Positions 45,816 through 54,949 of a stretch of 64,000 bases of DNA are shown here, one piece after another. Position 1 is the first letter of the stretch; each line of letters begins with the position of its first letter. The translations under genes were made by a program, and so were the position numbers. The DNA is taken from NCBI RefSeq assembly GCF_023369555.1, contig NZ_JACJVC010000016.1:1-64000 (forward strand). The letters are read 5' to 3'. The notes below the pieces were generated by a model. It was not told the origin of the DNA. It saw nothing but the letters and a program-made list of their open reading frames with translations, and ran no database searches. Source of the stretch: Actinomyces sp. AC-20-1. Its GTDB lineage: Bacteria > Actinomycetota > Actinomycetes > Actinomycetales > Actinomycetaceae.

Positions 45816-48263
45816 ATGACGACGAGCGAGGTCGCACAGGGCTTCACAAGCGCGGACGCACAGGCCGACCGCTGGGTCGACCCCGAGCTGGTGGCGACCG
45901 CGCGCCGCGCCGCCGCCGAGGGCACCGTCCTGCTCACCAACAACGACGTCCTGCCCCTGCCCCCCGGCGAGGACGTCGCCGTCCTCGGCCGCGTCCAGAT
46001 CGACTGGTTCGCCGTCGGCTACGGCTCCGGGGGCGACGTCAACCCGCCCTACACCACCAACCTCCTCGACAGCCTCACCGAGGCCGGCGTCGCCGTCGAC
46101 ACCGAGCTCGCCGACACCTACCGCGCCTGGTGCGCCGCCCAGAGCGCCCCGAGCGCCGAGTGGGGCCAGTGGCCGCGCCACTACGAGGAGATGCCCCTGG
46201 CCGACGAGGCCATCACCGCCGCGGCCCAGCGCGCGCGCACCGCCGTCGTCGTCATCGGCAGGGCCGCCGGTGAGGACCGGGAGAACGTCCTCGAGCCCGG
46301 CTCCTACCTGCTCACCGACGACGAGCGCTCCCTCCTGGCGCGCACCACGGCCGCTTTCGAGCGCACCGTCGTCGTCATCGACTCCGGCAACGTCATGGAC
46401 CTGTCCTGGGCCGAGGAGATGGGCGTCGACGCCCTCCTCATCGCCTGGCCCGGCGGCATGGAGGGCGCCCGGGCCGTCGCCGACGTGCTCACCGGCGCCG
46501 TCGAGCCCGGCGGCCGCCTGCCCGACACCATCGCCTACAGCTACGAGGACTACCCCTCCTCCGCCTTCTTCGGCGGCAAGGAGCACAACGACTACACCGA
46601 GGACGTCTTCGTCGGCTACCGCTACTTCGAGACCCTCGCCCCCGAGCGGGCCCAGTTCCCCTTCGGCCACGGCCTGGGCTACACCACCTTCGCCCTGGCC
46701 GCCACGGCCCCCGAGCGCGACGGGGACACCGTGAGGATGAGCGTGAGCGCCACCAACACGGGCGAGCGCCCCGGCTCCACCGTCGTCCAGGTCTACGCCG
46801 CCCCCGCCAGCCGCGCCGTCCTGGGCGTGCCCGCGCGCCAGCTCGTCGCCTTCGCCCGCACCGGGCAGGTCGCCCCCGGCGGCAGCGAGGAGCTCGACCT
46901 CACCTTCCCCGTCGAGCGCCTGGCCTCCTTCGACGACTCCGGCACCACCGGGCACCCCCACGCCTGGGTCCTCGAGGCCGGCGAGCACACGCTGCACGTG
47001 GGGCTCAGCGTGCGCGAGACCGCCCCCGTCGGCACCGTGAGCGTCGCCGTGACCGAGGTCCTCGAGCAGCTCGAGGAGGCCCTCGCCCCCGACCCCGACC
47101 ACCCCTTCGAGCGCTGGACCGTCTCCTACGCCCCCGACGGCACCGCCCTGCGCACCACCGAGCCCGCGCCCGTGCGCACCACCGACCTGCGTGAGCGCGT
47201 CCTCGCACGACTGCCCGAGCCCATCACCGAGGCCCCCGCCACCGGCTCCACCCTCAAGGACGTGGCCGCCGGCACCGTCAGCCTCGACGCCTTCATCGCC
47301 TCCCTGGAGCCCGAGGACCTGGCCGAGCTCGCCTACGGCGACGTCACCATGAGCTCCCCACTGGGCGTGCCCGGCAACGCCGGCGCCTTCGGCGGCGTGC
47401 GCGCCCGGCTGCGCGAGCGCGGCATCCCAGCGGTGACGACGACGGACGGGCCCTCCGGCATCCGCGTCTCCGCCTTCGCCTCCCTGCTGCCCTGCGGCAC
47501 CGCGCTCGCCTCCACCTGGGACCCCGCCCTCATCGAGCGCATGGAGGCGCTGCACGCCCAGGAGATGCGCCGCAAGGGCTCCGACGTCCTGCTGGCCCCG
47601 GGCATGAACATCCACCGCGACCCCCTGTGCGGGCGCAACTTCGAGTACTACTCGGAGGACCCCCTGCTCACCGGAGCCTGCGCGGCCGCCTACGTGCGCG
47701 GCGTCCAGTCCCAGGGGGTGTCCGCCTGCCCCAAGCACTTCGCGGCCAACAACCAGGAGACCAGCCGCTGGGTCAACGACTCGCGCGTGTCCGCCCGGGC
47801 CCTGCGCGAGATCTACCTGCGGGCCTTCCGCATGGTGGTGGCCGAGGCCGCCCCGCGCACGCTCATGACCTCCTACAACAAGGTCAACGGCGTGTGGTCC
47901 TACCACAGCTACGACCTCGTCACCACGATCCTGCGGGGCGAGTGGGGCTACGAGGGCGTCGTCATCACCGACTGGTGGGTCCAGAGCGCCCAGGACCCGG
48001 GCTTCCCGGCACTGTCCGACTCCGCTTACCGCCTGCGCGCCCAGGACGACGTCCTCATGCCGGGCGCCCTGAGCTGGGAGCACCAGGAGCGCGACGACGG
48101 CCACGACCAGTTCATCCTCGAGGCCTTCGACCCCCAGGACGCCAGCGGTGAGCACCTGACCCTGGGCGAGCTGCAGCGCACCGCCCGCAACGTGCTGCGC
48201 CTGGTGCTGTCCTCCCCCGCCATGGACCGTCTCGAGGCGCAGGTGGCGCTCGGGCTCAGCTGA
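45816..48263 (+). CDS. Domain-permuted GH3 beta-glycosidase
   Basis: 815 residues. The usual C-terminal alpha/beta sandwich comes first (WVDPELVATARRAAAEGTVLLTNN; ENVLEPGSYLLTDDE), then a fibronectin-type-III-like part (FPFGHGLGYTTFAL; NTGERPGSTVVQVY), and the TIM barrel last: TTDGPSGIR, GMNIHRDPLCGRNFEYYSEDP, CPKHFAANNQE, and nucleophile Asp719 in GVVITDWW. This is the order of permuted GH3 enzymes. It probably cleaves beta-glucosides in the cytoplasm (no signal peptide). GGGAGA precedes the ATG. Confidence 0.92.
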   Translation: MTTSEVAQGFTSADAQADRWVDPELVATARRAAAEGTVLLTNNDVLPLPPGEDVAVLGRVQIDWFAVGYGSGGDVNPPYTTNLLDSLTEAGVAVDTELADTYRAWCAAQSAPSAEWGQWPRHYEEMPLADEAITAAAQRARTAVVVIGRAAGEDRENVLEPGSYLLTDDERSLLARTTAAFERTVVVIDSGNVMDLSWAEEMGVDALLIAWPGGMEGARAVADVLTGAVEPGGRLPDTIAYSYEDYPSSAFFGGKEHNDYTEDVFVGYRYFETLAPERAQFPFGHGLGYTTFALAATAPERDGDTVRMSVSATNTGERPGSTVVQVYAAPASRAVLGVPARQLVAFARTGQVAPGGSEELDLTFPVERLASFDDSGTTGHPHAWVLEAGEHTLHVGLSVRETAPVGTVSVAVTEVLEQLEEALAPDPDHPFERWTVSYAPDGTALRTTEPAPVRTTDLRERVLARLPEPITEAPATGSTLKDVAAGTVSLDAFIASLEPEDLAELAYGDVTMSSPLGVPGNAGAFGGVRARLRERGIPAVTTTDGPSGIRVSAFASLLPCGTALASTWDPALIERMEALHAQEMRRKGSDVLLAPGMNIHRDPLCGRNFEYYSEDPLLTGACAAAYVRGVQSQGVSACPKHFAANNQETSRWVNDSRVSARALREIYLRAFRMVVAEAAPRTLMTSYNKVNGVWSYHSYDLVTTILRGEWGYEGVVITDWWVQSAQDPGFPALSDSAYRLRAQDDVLMPGALSWEHQERDDGHDQFILEAFDPQDASGEHLTLGELQRTARNVLRLVLSSPAMDRLEAQVALGLS

Positions 48264-48330
48264 GCAGGTGGGCGGGCTCCGGCCGGGCCTCAACCTGGGG
48301 ACCGCCAGAGCCCGCACCGCCCGCTCATCC

Positions 48331-48355
48331 GGCGCCGTCGGTCAGCGACGGCGCC
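48331..48355. terminator. Terminator spanning the CPBP stop codon
   Basis: 10-bp perfect stem (GGCGCCGTCG) and loop GTCAG; the stop codon of the CPBP gene is in the loop. For the GH3 transcript it is an ordinary terminator 68 bases after the stop. Confidence 0.65.
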
Positions 48356-49253
48356 CCGGTGCCTCCGCCCTGGCCAGGAGCAGGCCGCGCCGGCGCGCCA
48401 CGGCCAGGACAGCGGCTCCTGCCACCAGGCAGATGAGCACGGCGACGACGGAGGCCTCCACGCCCATGTCACCACCGGTGAGCCACACGGGGCCGGAGAA
48501 GCTGCCCTCGAGGAGCCCCCGGCCGGTTCCCGACCCGGAGACGTCCGAGCCGAAGACGCCGCCCTGAACGAAGTTCCAGGCGGCGTGCACGCCGATCGCG
48601 AACCACAGCCTCCGGGTGAGGACGTAGCAGGCGGCCAGGAGGATCCCGGCCTCTGCGGCGATCGCGACCGCCCCGGGCAGGGTCGCGTCGGGGTTGGCCA
48701 GGTGGAGCAGGCCGAAGACGAGTGAGCTGACCGCCAGCGACCAGAGGGTGCCGACGCGCTTCTCGACGAGCCGGAACAGCACACCGCGGAACAGCAGCTC
48801 CTCGGCGAAGCCGGCGACGAGGCCCGTGTAGAGGCCGACCGTGATGCCAGTGGACCAGCCGACGTCGGTCACCCGGTAGGCGCCGGCGAGCGCGAGCACG
48901 GCGAAGACCATGGTGATGAGGACCGTGCCCATGACGAGCCCGGCCGCCAGCTCGCCCAGCGCGCCCGGACGGCTCAGCAGGACGGTGGGCTCACCGGTGA
49001 GGCGGCGCACGACCCAGGGCGCGAGGAGGACGACCACGGCGACGGCGGCGAAGGATCCGATGAGGAGCATGAGCGAGGCCCCCGGTTCCCTTCCCAGTGC
49101 CGTCGCCGCGCCGAGGAGCACGCCGGACGCGGCCTCGGCCACAACGCAGACACCCAGCAGGGCGAGGGCCTGGAGCCAGGGACGGCGCGCGGGGCGGCGG
49201 GCGTCCTCGGCTGCGTCAGCGGGCGTTGGCGGAAGCACAGCAGGTACGTTCAC
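48342..49253 (-). CDS. CPBP-family intramembrane metalloprotease
   Basis: 303 residues from a GTG at 49253 (GAGGA upstream). Eight or so hydrophobic segments. The abortive-infection/CAAX-protease motifs are intact: Glu151-Glu152-x-x-x-Arg156 (EELLFR), FGLLH (His184) and HAAWN (His223, Asn227). The Glu and His residues bind the metal. Bacterial members cleave or protect against peptides such as bacteriocins; the role here is unknown. Stands alone. Confidence 0.88.
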   Translation of the reverse strand: MNVPAVLPPTPADAAEDARRPARRPWLQALALLGVCVVAEAASGVLLGAATALGREPGASLMLLIGSFAAVAVVVLLAPWVVRRLTGEPTVLLSRPGALGELAAGLVMGTVLITMVFAVLALAGAYRVTDVGWSTGITVGLYTGLVAGFAEELLFRGVLFRLVEKRVGTLWSLAVSSLVFGLLHLANPDATLPGAVAIAAEAGILLAACYVLTRRLWFAIGVHAAWNFVQGGVFGSDVSGSGTGRGLLEGSFSGPVWLTGGDMGVEASVVAVLICLVAGAAVLAVARRRGLLLARAEAPGRRR

Positions 49254-49296
49254 GCTCCGATCCTCGCACGGCCGGTCCTCGGTGCGAGGCCCCGGC

Positions 49297-52227
49297 TCAG
49301 ACCCTCTCCATGGGCGCCAGGCGCAGGATGAGGCGCTTGGTGGCCGGGGCGCCGTCGATCGTGAAGGTCACGTGCGCCGTCGTCGAGCGGCCCGAGCCCT
49401 CGATCCGCTCGACCGTGCCGACACCGTAGGTCCTGTGACGCACCTGGTCCCCGGCCCGCAGGCCCGCGACCGCCTCCGGCAGGGTCTCCTGGGCCGATGA
49501 CGCCGAGCCGTCCAGGCGTGTGGGCACCGCCGCCCCGCGCCGGGCCCGGCCCGCCTCGCGCTTGGCCTGGACGCGGTCCTGGGAGGTCTCGACCCGCCCG
49601 AGCCGGCCCGTACGCCCGCTCGCGCGGCCCGAGCCGACGGCGGGGGCGAAGTCGTCGTCGTCGGAGTAGCCGCCCGAGCTCCCGCCCCGGCGGTAGGAGC
49701 CCCGCCCGGAGCCGAAACCACCCTCGTCCCAGGAGGCGCCCCAGCCGGTCCCGCCCCCGCGCAGCGCGTCCATGGAGGAGGCCAGCCGCTTCCACTCCAT
49801 GACCTCGGTGGGGATCTCGGACAGGAACCGCGACTCCGGCATCGCCTGGGCGGCGCCCCACGCCGAGCGCACCGCCGCCCGCGTGACGTACAGGCGCCGA
49901 CGGGCGCGGGTGAGGGCCACGTAGGCCAGGCGCCGCTCCTCGGCGAGCTCGCTGTCCTCCGCCAGGGAGCGCGCGTGCGGGAAGGTGCCGTCCTCCATGC
50001 CGGTGACGAACACGACCGGGAACTCCAGGCCCTTGGCGGTGTGGACGGTCATGAGCGTGACCTGCCCCTGCTCGGCGGCCTCGCGGGCCTCGTCGTCGGC
50101 GAGGTCGGCGGCCGGGGGCAGCTGGTCGGCGTCGGCCACGAGGCTCACGCGCTCGAGGAAGTCCGCCAGCGTGCCGTCCGGGTTGGCGGCCTGGAAGTCG
50201 GTGGCGACGGCGTGCAGCTCGGCCAGGTTCTCGATGCGGCTGGCGTCCTGCGGGTCGTCGGAGGCGCGCAGCTCGGCGAGGTATCCGGAGGCGTCGAGGG
50301 CGGAGTCGAGGAGGTCCGCCACGCCGTCGCCCGCGGCCAGCTGGTGGCGCAGGCCCGTGAGCAGCTCGTGGAAGCGGGTCACCTGCGTGCGCGCCCGGGT
50401 GGCCAGGCCCTCGACGGCGGGAGGCTCGGTGCCCGGGGCGTCGAGGTCGCCGGCCTCACCGCCGGAGGCGGCCGGGCGCGGAGCCCCGGCGGCGTCGGCG
50501 ACCGCCTGGCCGAAGGAGACGCCGTGGCGGGCGGCGTGCTCGGCCAGAGCCGCCTCCGCCTTGTCCCCCAGGCCCCGCTTGGGGACGTTGAGGACCCGGC
50601 GCACGCTCACGTCGTCGTCGGGGTTGTCCACCGCGCGCAGGTAGGCGATGGCGTCCTTGACCTCGCGGCGGTCGTAGAAGCGGGTGCCGCCCACCACCTT
50701 GTAGGGCTGCCCGGAGCGCAGGAAGGCCTCCTCCAGGGCCCGCGACTGCGCGTTGGTGCGGTAGAAGACGGCGACGTCGCGCGGGCGCACGCCCTCGTCG
50801 TCGGCGAGGCGGTCGATCTCCTGGCTGATCCAGCGGGCCTCGTCGTGCTCGGAGTCGGCGACGTAGCCGACCACGGGGGCGCCCGCACCGGAGTCGGTGA
50901 ACAGCTCCTTCTTGCGGCGCCCGGAGTTGTGGCTGATGACGGCGTTGGCAGCGTCGAGAATGTTCTGGGTCGAGCGGTAGTTCTGCTGGAGCAGGATCGT
51001 GCGGGCGCTGGGGTAGTCCTGCTCGAACTCCTCGATGTTGCGGATGGTGGCGCCGCGGAAGGCGTAGATCGACTGGTCGGAGTCGCCGACGACCGTGAGC
51101 TCGCCCTGGGCGAGCGGCGAGGAGGCGCCGGAGGTGCCGGGCCCGCCGATGAGCTCGCGCACGAGCACGTACTGGGCGTGGTTGGTGTCCTGGTACTCGT
51201 CGACGAGGACGTGGCGGAAGCGGCGCCGGTACATCTCCGCGATCGCGGGCTTGGTCTGCAGGAGCTGGACCGTGCGCATGATGAGGTCGTCAAAGTCGAG
51301 GGCGTTGGCGGCAGCCAGGCGCGCCTGGTAGGTGCGGTAGACCTCCACGAGGTGGCGCTCGAGCGGGTTGAAGGTGACGGCGTGCTCGGCGAAGGCGGCG
51401 GGGGTCACGAGCTCGTTCTTGAGGTCGGAGACCCGGTGGGCGAAGGTCTTGGGGGTGAAGCGCTTGGAGTCGATGCCGAGCTCGCGCACGACGAGCGTGA
51501 TGAGGCGCTGGGAGTCGGCGGCGTCGTAGATGGAGAAGGTGGAGCGCAGCCCCAGGGCGTCGTGCTCGCGGCGCAGGATGCGCACGCAGGCGGAGTGGAA
51601 GGTGGACACCCACATGCGCTCGGCGGCCGGGCCGATGAGGGAGGCGACGCGCTCGCGCATCTCGGCGGCGGCCTTGTTGGTGAAGGTGATGGCCAGGATC
51701 TCGCCGGGGCGGGCGCGGCCGGTGGCGAGCAGGTGAGCGATGCGGTGGGTGAGGACCCGGGTCTTGCCGCTTCCGGCCCCGGCGAGGATGAGCAGGGGGG
51801 TGCCGGCGTGGGTGACGGCCTCGGCCTGGGGCCCGTTGAGGCCGCGGGTGAGGGAGGCGGGGTCGCCGACGGCGAGGCCCCGGTGGGTGCCGACGGCGCC
51901 CGTGCCGGGGGCGGGGTCCGCTCCGTCACGGGCACGGGCCTCGGCGGCCCGGGCCTGGGCACGGGCGACGCGGGCGGCGGTCTCGGCCTGGCGCTCCTCC
52001 CAGCCGCCGGCCACCGAGGCACGCTCCTGGGCAGAGGGGGCCTCGTCGTCGGGCTCGTAGCCGGGGTCCTCAGGGACCTCGGCGTCGAGCAGGGAGTCGG
52101 CCCAGCCGTCGTCGAGGTCGAGGGAGGCGGGGGCCAGGGCCGGCAGGGCGGCCTCGGCCGGGGGTGTGGCGCCGCCCCTCTGGCCGGGCATGGGCAGGGA
52201 GCCGAAGAGGGAGTCCATCGCGTTCAT
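49297..52227 (-). CDS. pcrA: ATP-dependent DNA helicase PcrA/UvrD
   Basis: 976 residues, about 220 more than B. subtilis PcrA. Walker A AGAGSGKT (149-156), VDEYQDTNHAQY (motif II), GDSDQSIYAFRGA, QNYRS, and VALTRARRRLYV (motif VI). A 125-residue acidic/Ala-rich N-terminal extension (ATPPAEAALPALAPASLDLD...) and a low-complexity Ser/Gly/Arg linker precede the C-terminal tudor-like domain (GDQVRHRTYGVGTV). It unwinds DNA in repair and replication restart. The start could also be the ATG at 52218; TAGGCT nine bases upstream suggests an almost leaderless transcript. Confidence 0.95.
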   Translation of the reverse strand: MNAMDSLFGSLPMPGQRGGATPPAEAALPALAPASLDLDDGWADSLLDAEVPEDPGYEPDDEAPSAQERASVAGGWEERQAETAARVARAQARAAEARARDGADPAPGTGAVGTHRGLAVGDPASLTRGLNGPQAEAVTHAGTPLLILAGAGSGKTRVLTHRIAHLLATGRARPGEILAITFTNKAAAEMRERVASLIGPAAERMWVSTFHSACVRILRREHDALGLRSTFSIYDAADSQRLITLVVRELGIDSKRFTPKTFAHRVSDLKNELVTPAAFAEHAVTFNPLERHLVEVYRTYQARLAAANALDFDDLIMRTVQLLQTKPAIAEMYRRRFRHVLVDEYQDTNHAQYVLVRELIGGPGTSGASSPLAQGELTVVGDSDQSIYAFRGATIRNIEEFEQDYPSARTILLQQNYRSTQNILDAANAVISHNSGRRKKELFTDSGAGAPVVGYVADSEHDEARWISQEIDRLADDEGVRPRDVAVFYRTNAQSRALEEAFLRSGQPYKVVGGTRFYDRREVKDAIAYLRAVDNPDDDVSVRRVLNVPKRGLGDKAEAALAEHAARHGVSFGQAVADAAGAPRPAASGGEAGDLDAPGTEPPAVEGLATRARTQVTRFHELLTGLRHQLAAGDGVADLLDSALDASGYLAELRASDDPQDASRIENLAELHAVATDFQAANPDGTLADFLERVSLVADADQLPPAADLADDEAREAAEQGQVTLMTVHTAKGLEFPVVFVTGMEDGTFPHARSLAEDSELAEERRLAYVALTRARRRLYVTRAAVRSAWGAAQAMPESRFLSEIPTEVMEWKRLASSMDALRGGGTGWGASWDEGGFGSGRGSYRRGGSSGGYSDDDDFAPAVGSGRASGRTGRLGRVETSQDRVQAKREAGRARRGAAVPTRLDGSASSAQETLPEAVAGLRAGDQVRHRTYGVGTVERIEGSGRSTTAHVTFTIDGAPATKRLILRLAPMERV

Positions 52228-52236
52228 ACTGCGCCC

Positions 52237-52242
52237 AGCCTA
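52237..52242 (-). promoter_or_regulatory. Probable -10 of pcrA
   Basis: Reverse-strand TAGGCT, nine bases before the ATG at 52227. No Shine-Dalgarno is visible; the transcript would begin within 3 bases of the start codon. Confidence 0.4.
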
Positions 52243-52262
52243 CTGGCGCGCGCGGACGCGCT

Positions 52263-53006
52263 TCACAGGTGCTTGAGCGCCTCCCGGCGGCTGAGCGGGG
52301 ACAGCCCCGGGTGGGTGTCGACGAAGGCGCGGACCCAGGCGGGGTCCGTGCGGGCGTGGTCGCGCAGGGCCCAGCCGATGGCCTTGCGGATGAAGAACTC
52401 CGGGTCACCCTCGTTGGCCTCGATGACGTCAGTCAGCAGGCGCCGGTCGGTGCGGTCCTTGTGCTGGAGCTGGCAGATGATGGCGCTGCGCCTGACCCAC
52501 AGGTCCTCGTCGCGCGCCCAGCGGCGCATCCGGTCGGCCTGGTCGGGGTGCGCGAGCAGCACCGCGCCGACGGCGTGGCTCGTCTCGTCCACCAGGTCCC
52601 ACCAGGCCCCGCTGCGCACAAGGTGCTGGTAGAGCTCCAGGGACCGCGCCCTCTCGGCGTGTCCGCCCCCGAGCCGGGCGCGAATGACGGCGAGCACCGC
52701 GAAGCGCTCCTCACGCCGCTCGGCGCCGTCCCACAGGACGCGCAGGGTCGTCTCCCAGGTGGCGGCATCGACCCACAGTGACGGGTGGCGCCGTGCAACC
52801 TCGACGGCCAGGCGACGGGTCTGGGGAACCCCGACGCCGTACATGGGCATCTTCGACTTGAGATAGCGCCGCTGCTGCTCGGCGCGCTGCGGGTCGCCGG
52901 CCTGCGCCAGCGCGGCGCGCAGGTCCCCCTGGAGCACGGTGACGGCCCGCGTCGACCGACGTCCCGTGTCCCTGGCGCACGTGTCGGCGGCCGTGACAGC
53001 AGTCAT
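52263..53006 (-). CDS. DNA alkylation repair protein (AlkD-like)
   Basis: 247 residues from the ATG at 53006. Helical HEAT-like repeats (LRAALAQAGDPQRAEQQRRYLKSKMPMYGVGVPQTRRLA; WWDLVDETSHAVGAVLL; WVRRSAIICQLQHK; FFIRKAIGWALRDHART). The WWDLVD and IRKAIGWALR segments hold the Trp and Asp expected at the AlkD active site. It removes alkylated bases (glycosylase). Upstream of pcrA on the same strand with a 35-base gap, so a repair pair. A 14-bp palindrome lies 39 bases before the start. Confidence 0.87.
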   Translation of the reverse strand: MTAVTAADTCARDTGRRSTRAVTVLQGDLRAALAQAGDPQRAEQQRRYLKSKMPMYGVGVPQTRRLAVEVARRHPSLWVDAATWETTLRVLWDGAERREERFAVLAVIRARLGGGHAERARSLELYQHLVRSGAWWDLVDETSHAVGAVLLAHPDQADRMRRWARDEDLWVRRSAIICQLQHKDRTDRRLLTDVIEANEGDPEFFIRKAIGWALRDHARTDPAWVRAFVDTHPGLSPLSRREALKHL

Positions 53007-53116
53007 GGGCTCAGCATCCCAGATCCTGACCCGATGGGCGCGTAGGTCCTCGAGGACCGGAAGACCTCGGTGACCGCGAGCACCGCCCACATGCCCGGAG
53101 CGTGCCGTCACTGCCC

Positions 53117-53686
53117 TCAGCCCTTGTGGCGGATGACCCGGGCCGGGACCCCGGCGACGACGGCGCCGGCGGGAACGTCCTTGGTGACCACCGCGCCCCC
53201 GGCGACAACGGCATCGTCACCGACACTCGTCCCGGGCATGATGGACGCGCCCACACCGATCCACACCCGGCGTCCGACGTGCACCGGGTGACAGTTGAGC
53301 ACGGTGACGTCATCGAGGCGGTGGTTGTCGGTGACGATGGAGACGTTGGGCCCGATGAAGGTCCCCTCGCCGATATCGATGCCACCGATCGACATCGCTG
53401 TGAAGCTGTGGTTGATAAGGACATTCGGGGCGATGCGCATGCGCCTGCCGAAGTCGATCTGCACGGGGGCGAGCAGCCGGATGCTCGGATCCAGCCCACC
53501 CTCGACTCCCAGCAGCTCGGCCCACAGCGCCGGCAGGCCCGGGTCGGCCGGCGGGGTGTGGTTGATGCGGAACATGACGTCCCGGCAACGGGCGAACTCG
53601 ACCCGCACGATGTCGGTGTACTCCTGCTCGAAGAGACTGACGTCGTCACCGTCACTCAGACGGTCCCAGATGCTCTTAGCCGTCAT
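53117..53686 (-). CDS. Left-handed beta-helix sugar O-acetyltransferase
   Basis: 189 residues from the ATG at 53686; a GTG at 53704 is also in frame and would overlap the upstream stop. Hexapeptide repeats (IGGIDIGEGTFIGPNVSIV, VGRRVWIGVGASIMPGTSVGDDAVVAGG) and the N-terminal maltose/galactoside-acetyltransferase region (RCRDVMFRINHTPPADP). The catalytic His is probably in TDNHRLDD. It transfers acetyl from acetyl-CoA to a sugar hydroxyl. Shares a strand and overlap region with the NmrA-like gene. Confidence 0.88.
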   Translation of the reverse strand: MTAKSIWDRLSDGDDVSLFEQEYTDIVRVEFARCRDVMFRINHTPPADPGLPALWAELLGVEGGLDPSIRLLAPVQIDFGRRMRIAPNVLINHSFTAMSIGGIDIGEGTFIGPNVSIVTDNHRLDDVTVLNCHPVHVGRRVWIGVGASIMPGTSVGDDAVVAGGAVVTKDVPAGAVVAGVPARVIRHKG

Positions 53687-53700
53687 GTTCACCGCCCCAT

Positions 53701-54498
53701 TCACCGGTCGAATCGGGCGACGTCGGCCTGGACCCGCGCGGGCTCCTCGGACAGGGGCACGTGCCGCTGGTCGTCGACGCCCCAGCCGGTGGCGTCGTCG
53801 GGCCGGGTGGCGGCGAACAGGGCCTCAACGTCCTCCGGGCCGCTGACGGCGGGGCCGGGCGCTGAGAAGACCTCGACGGTACGACCGAGGGCCGACGGCG
53901 AGGCGGCGGCTGCGAGCAGCACCCGGGCCACGTGCGCGGCGTCGACGCCGCGCGAGGAGGTGACGCGGTCGCCCTGGAGGATCTCGATGCCCGTGTCCTC
54001 GGCGCCCTGGTGGTTGAACCAGCCGGGACGGATGATCGTGCTGGGCCGCCCGCTCGCGCGCACCAGGCGCTCGGCGCGGCGCTTCCAGTCCATGAAGGGG
54101 TAGGTGCCACCGGGGCGGGAGGCGTTCATGGAGGTCATGAGGCTCAGGTGCACGTGCGCGGCGCCCTCGCCAACCGCGTCGAGGGCGTCGAGCAGCGCGA
54201 GCACGACCTCGTAGAAGGACTCGCCGTCACGTCCGTCGCTGTCCCCGCTGTGGGTGAGGACGACGGCGTCGACACCTGTGACCAGGCTCGCGAGGTCGGC
54301 CGAGCTCGTCGGATCCGCCTCGACGACCGTGAGGCCGGCGGCGCCCTCGCGGCCACCGGGCAGCACCCGCCGGGCGCGGGCGGCGCTGCGGGTCTGGGCA
54401 CGCACGGCGATTGCCTGCCTGAGGGCCTCGTTGACGACGAGACGACCGATGGTCCCGGTCGCGCCGATGACGGCGACGGTGTTCAGGGTGGTGCTCAT
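53701..54498 (-). CDS. NmrA/NAD(P)-binding protein
   Basis: 265 residues from the ATG at 54498 (AGGAGG). Rossmann motif VIGATGTIGR (10-19), then the usual alternation, and DWKRRAERLVRASGRPSTIIRPGWF near the middle, an atypical SDR without a Tyr-x-x-x-Lys pair. Related proteins sense NAD(P) state or reduce quinones. Function unassigned. The upstream frame extension (MTLSCMPDPRGRAE) is rejected because of the well-placed ribosome site. Confidence 0.8.
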   Translation of the reverse strand: MSTTLNTVAVIGATGTIGRLVVNEALRQAIAVRAQTRSAARARRVLPGGREGAAGLTVVEADPTSSADLASLVTGVDAVVLTHSGDSDGRDGESFYEVVLALLDALDAVGEGAAHVHLSLMTSMNASRPGGTYPFMDWKRRAERLVRASGRPSTIIRPGWFNHQGAEDTGIEILQGDRVTSSRGVDAAHVARVLLAAAASPSALGRTVEVFSAPGPAVSGPEDVEALFAATRPDDATGWGVDDQRHVPLSEEPARVQADVARFDR

Positions 54499-54943
54499 GG
54501 TGTGCTCCTCCTCGGATGCGGTGGTCTCTGCGGCCCCGCCGACCAGCACCGGGCGGGCGGCGACGCCCATCGGCCGTGGTCGCCCGGGGTGCGACCGGCT
54601 CTGTGATTCCGCCCTCCCCCGCGGGTCTGGCATGCAGGAGAGCGTCACACATCGAGGAGCCGGTCAAGCTCGACGAGCAGCACGAGGACCGTGGGCGCCG
54701 CTGTCTCGTGGACCGGACCAGTATCCACCGCCTGGTACTCATATGCGAGGACGTTGAGCATTCCCACAACTCGACGTCGATCCGGGACCGTCGCGTCGGC
54801 GCATCGGGCTGTGACCGCTGAGGCCGGTTAAGGAATGCCCCAGCGTCAACGGTCGGTGTCGGGCCTCGCGGCGTCTCATCGCGTCTGCTGTGACGCCAAC
54901 GTCGTCGAGCGCGTCCCAGGTCGGCTGAGCGCCGCCCGGCTGC
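54499..54943. other. Intergenic region with no supported gene
   Basis: 445 bases, less GC-rich than the flanks. A reverse-strand frame ending near 54659 reads plausibly for about 40 residues but has no start with a ribosome site. The hairpin at 54923 belongs to the end of the operon on its right. No regulator gene seen, unlike many NmrA loci. Confidence 0.6.
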
Positions 54944-54949
54944 TCAGCC
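54923..54949 (-). terminator. Hairpin across the SIP stop codon
   Basis: GGCTGAGC (54923-54930) and GCTCAGCC (54942-54949), 11-base loop. The stop codon of the siderophore-interacting protein (54944-54946) lies in one arm. It may terminate the iron-uptake operon. Confidence 0.4.

Noticed and set aside
53045-53058. Perfect palindrome GGTCCTCGAGGACC between the acetyltransferase and AlkD genes
   Set aside because: Single copy, no promoter elements fitted around it; could be a weak terminator or an operator, not decidable.
54659-54830. Reverse-strand frame of about 55 codons (MLNVLAYEYQAVDTG...)
   Set aside because: No start with a ribosome site, a stop directly upstream, and no family recognised.
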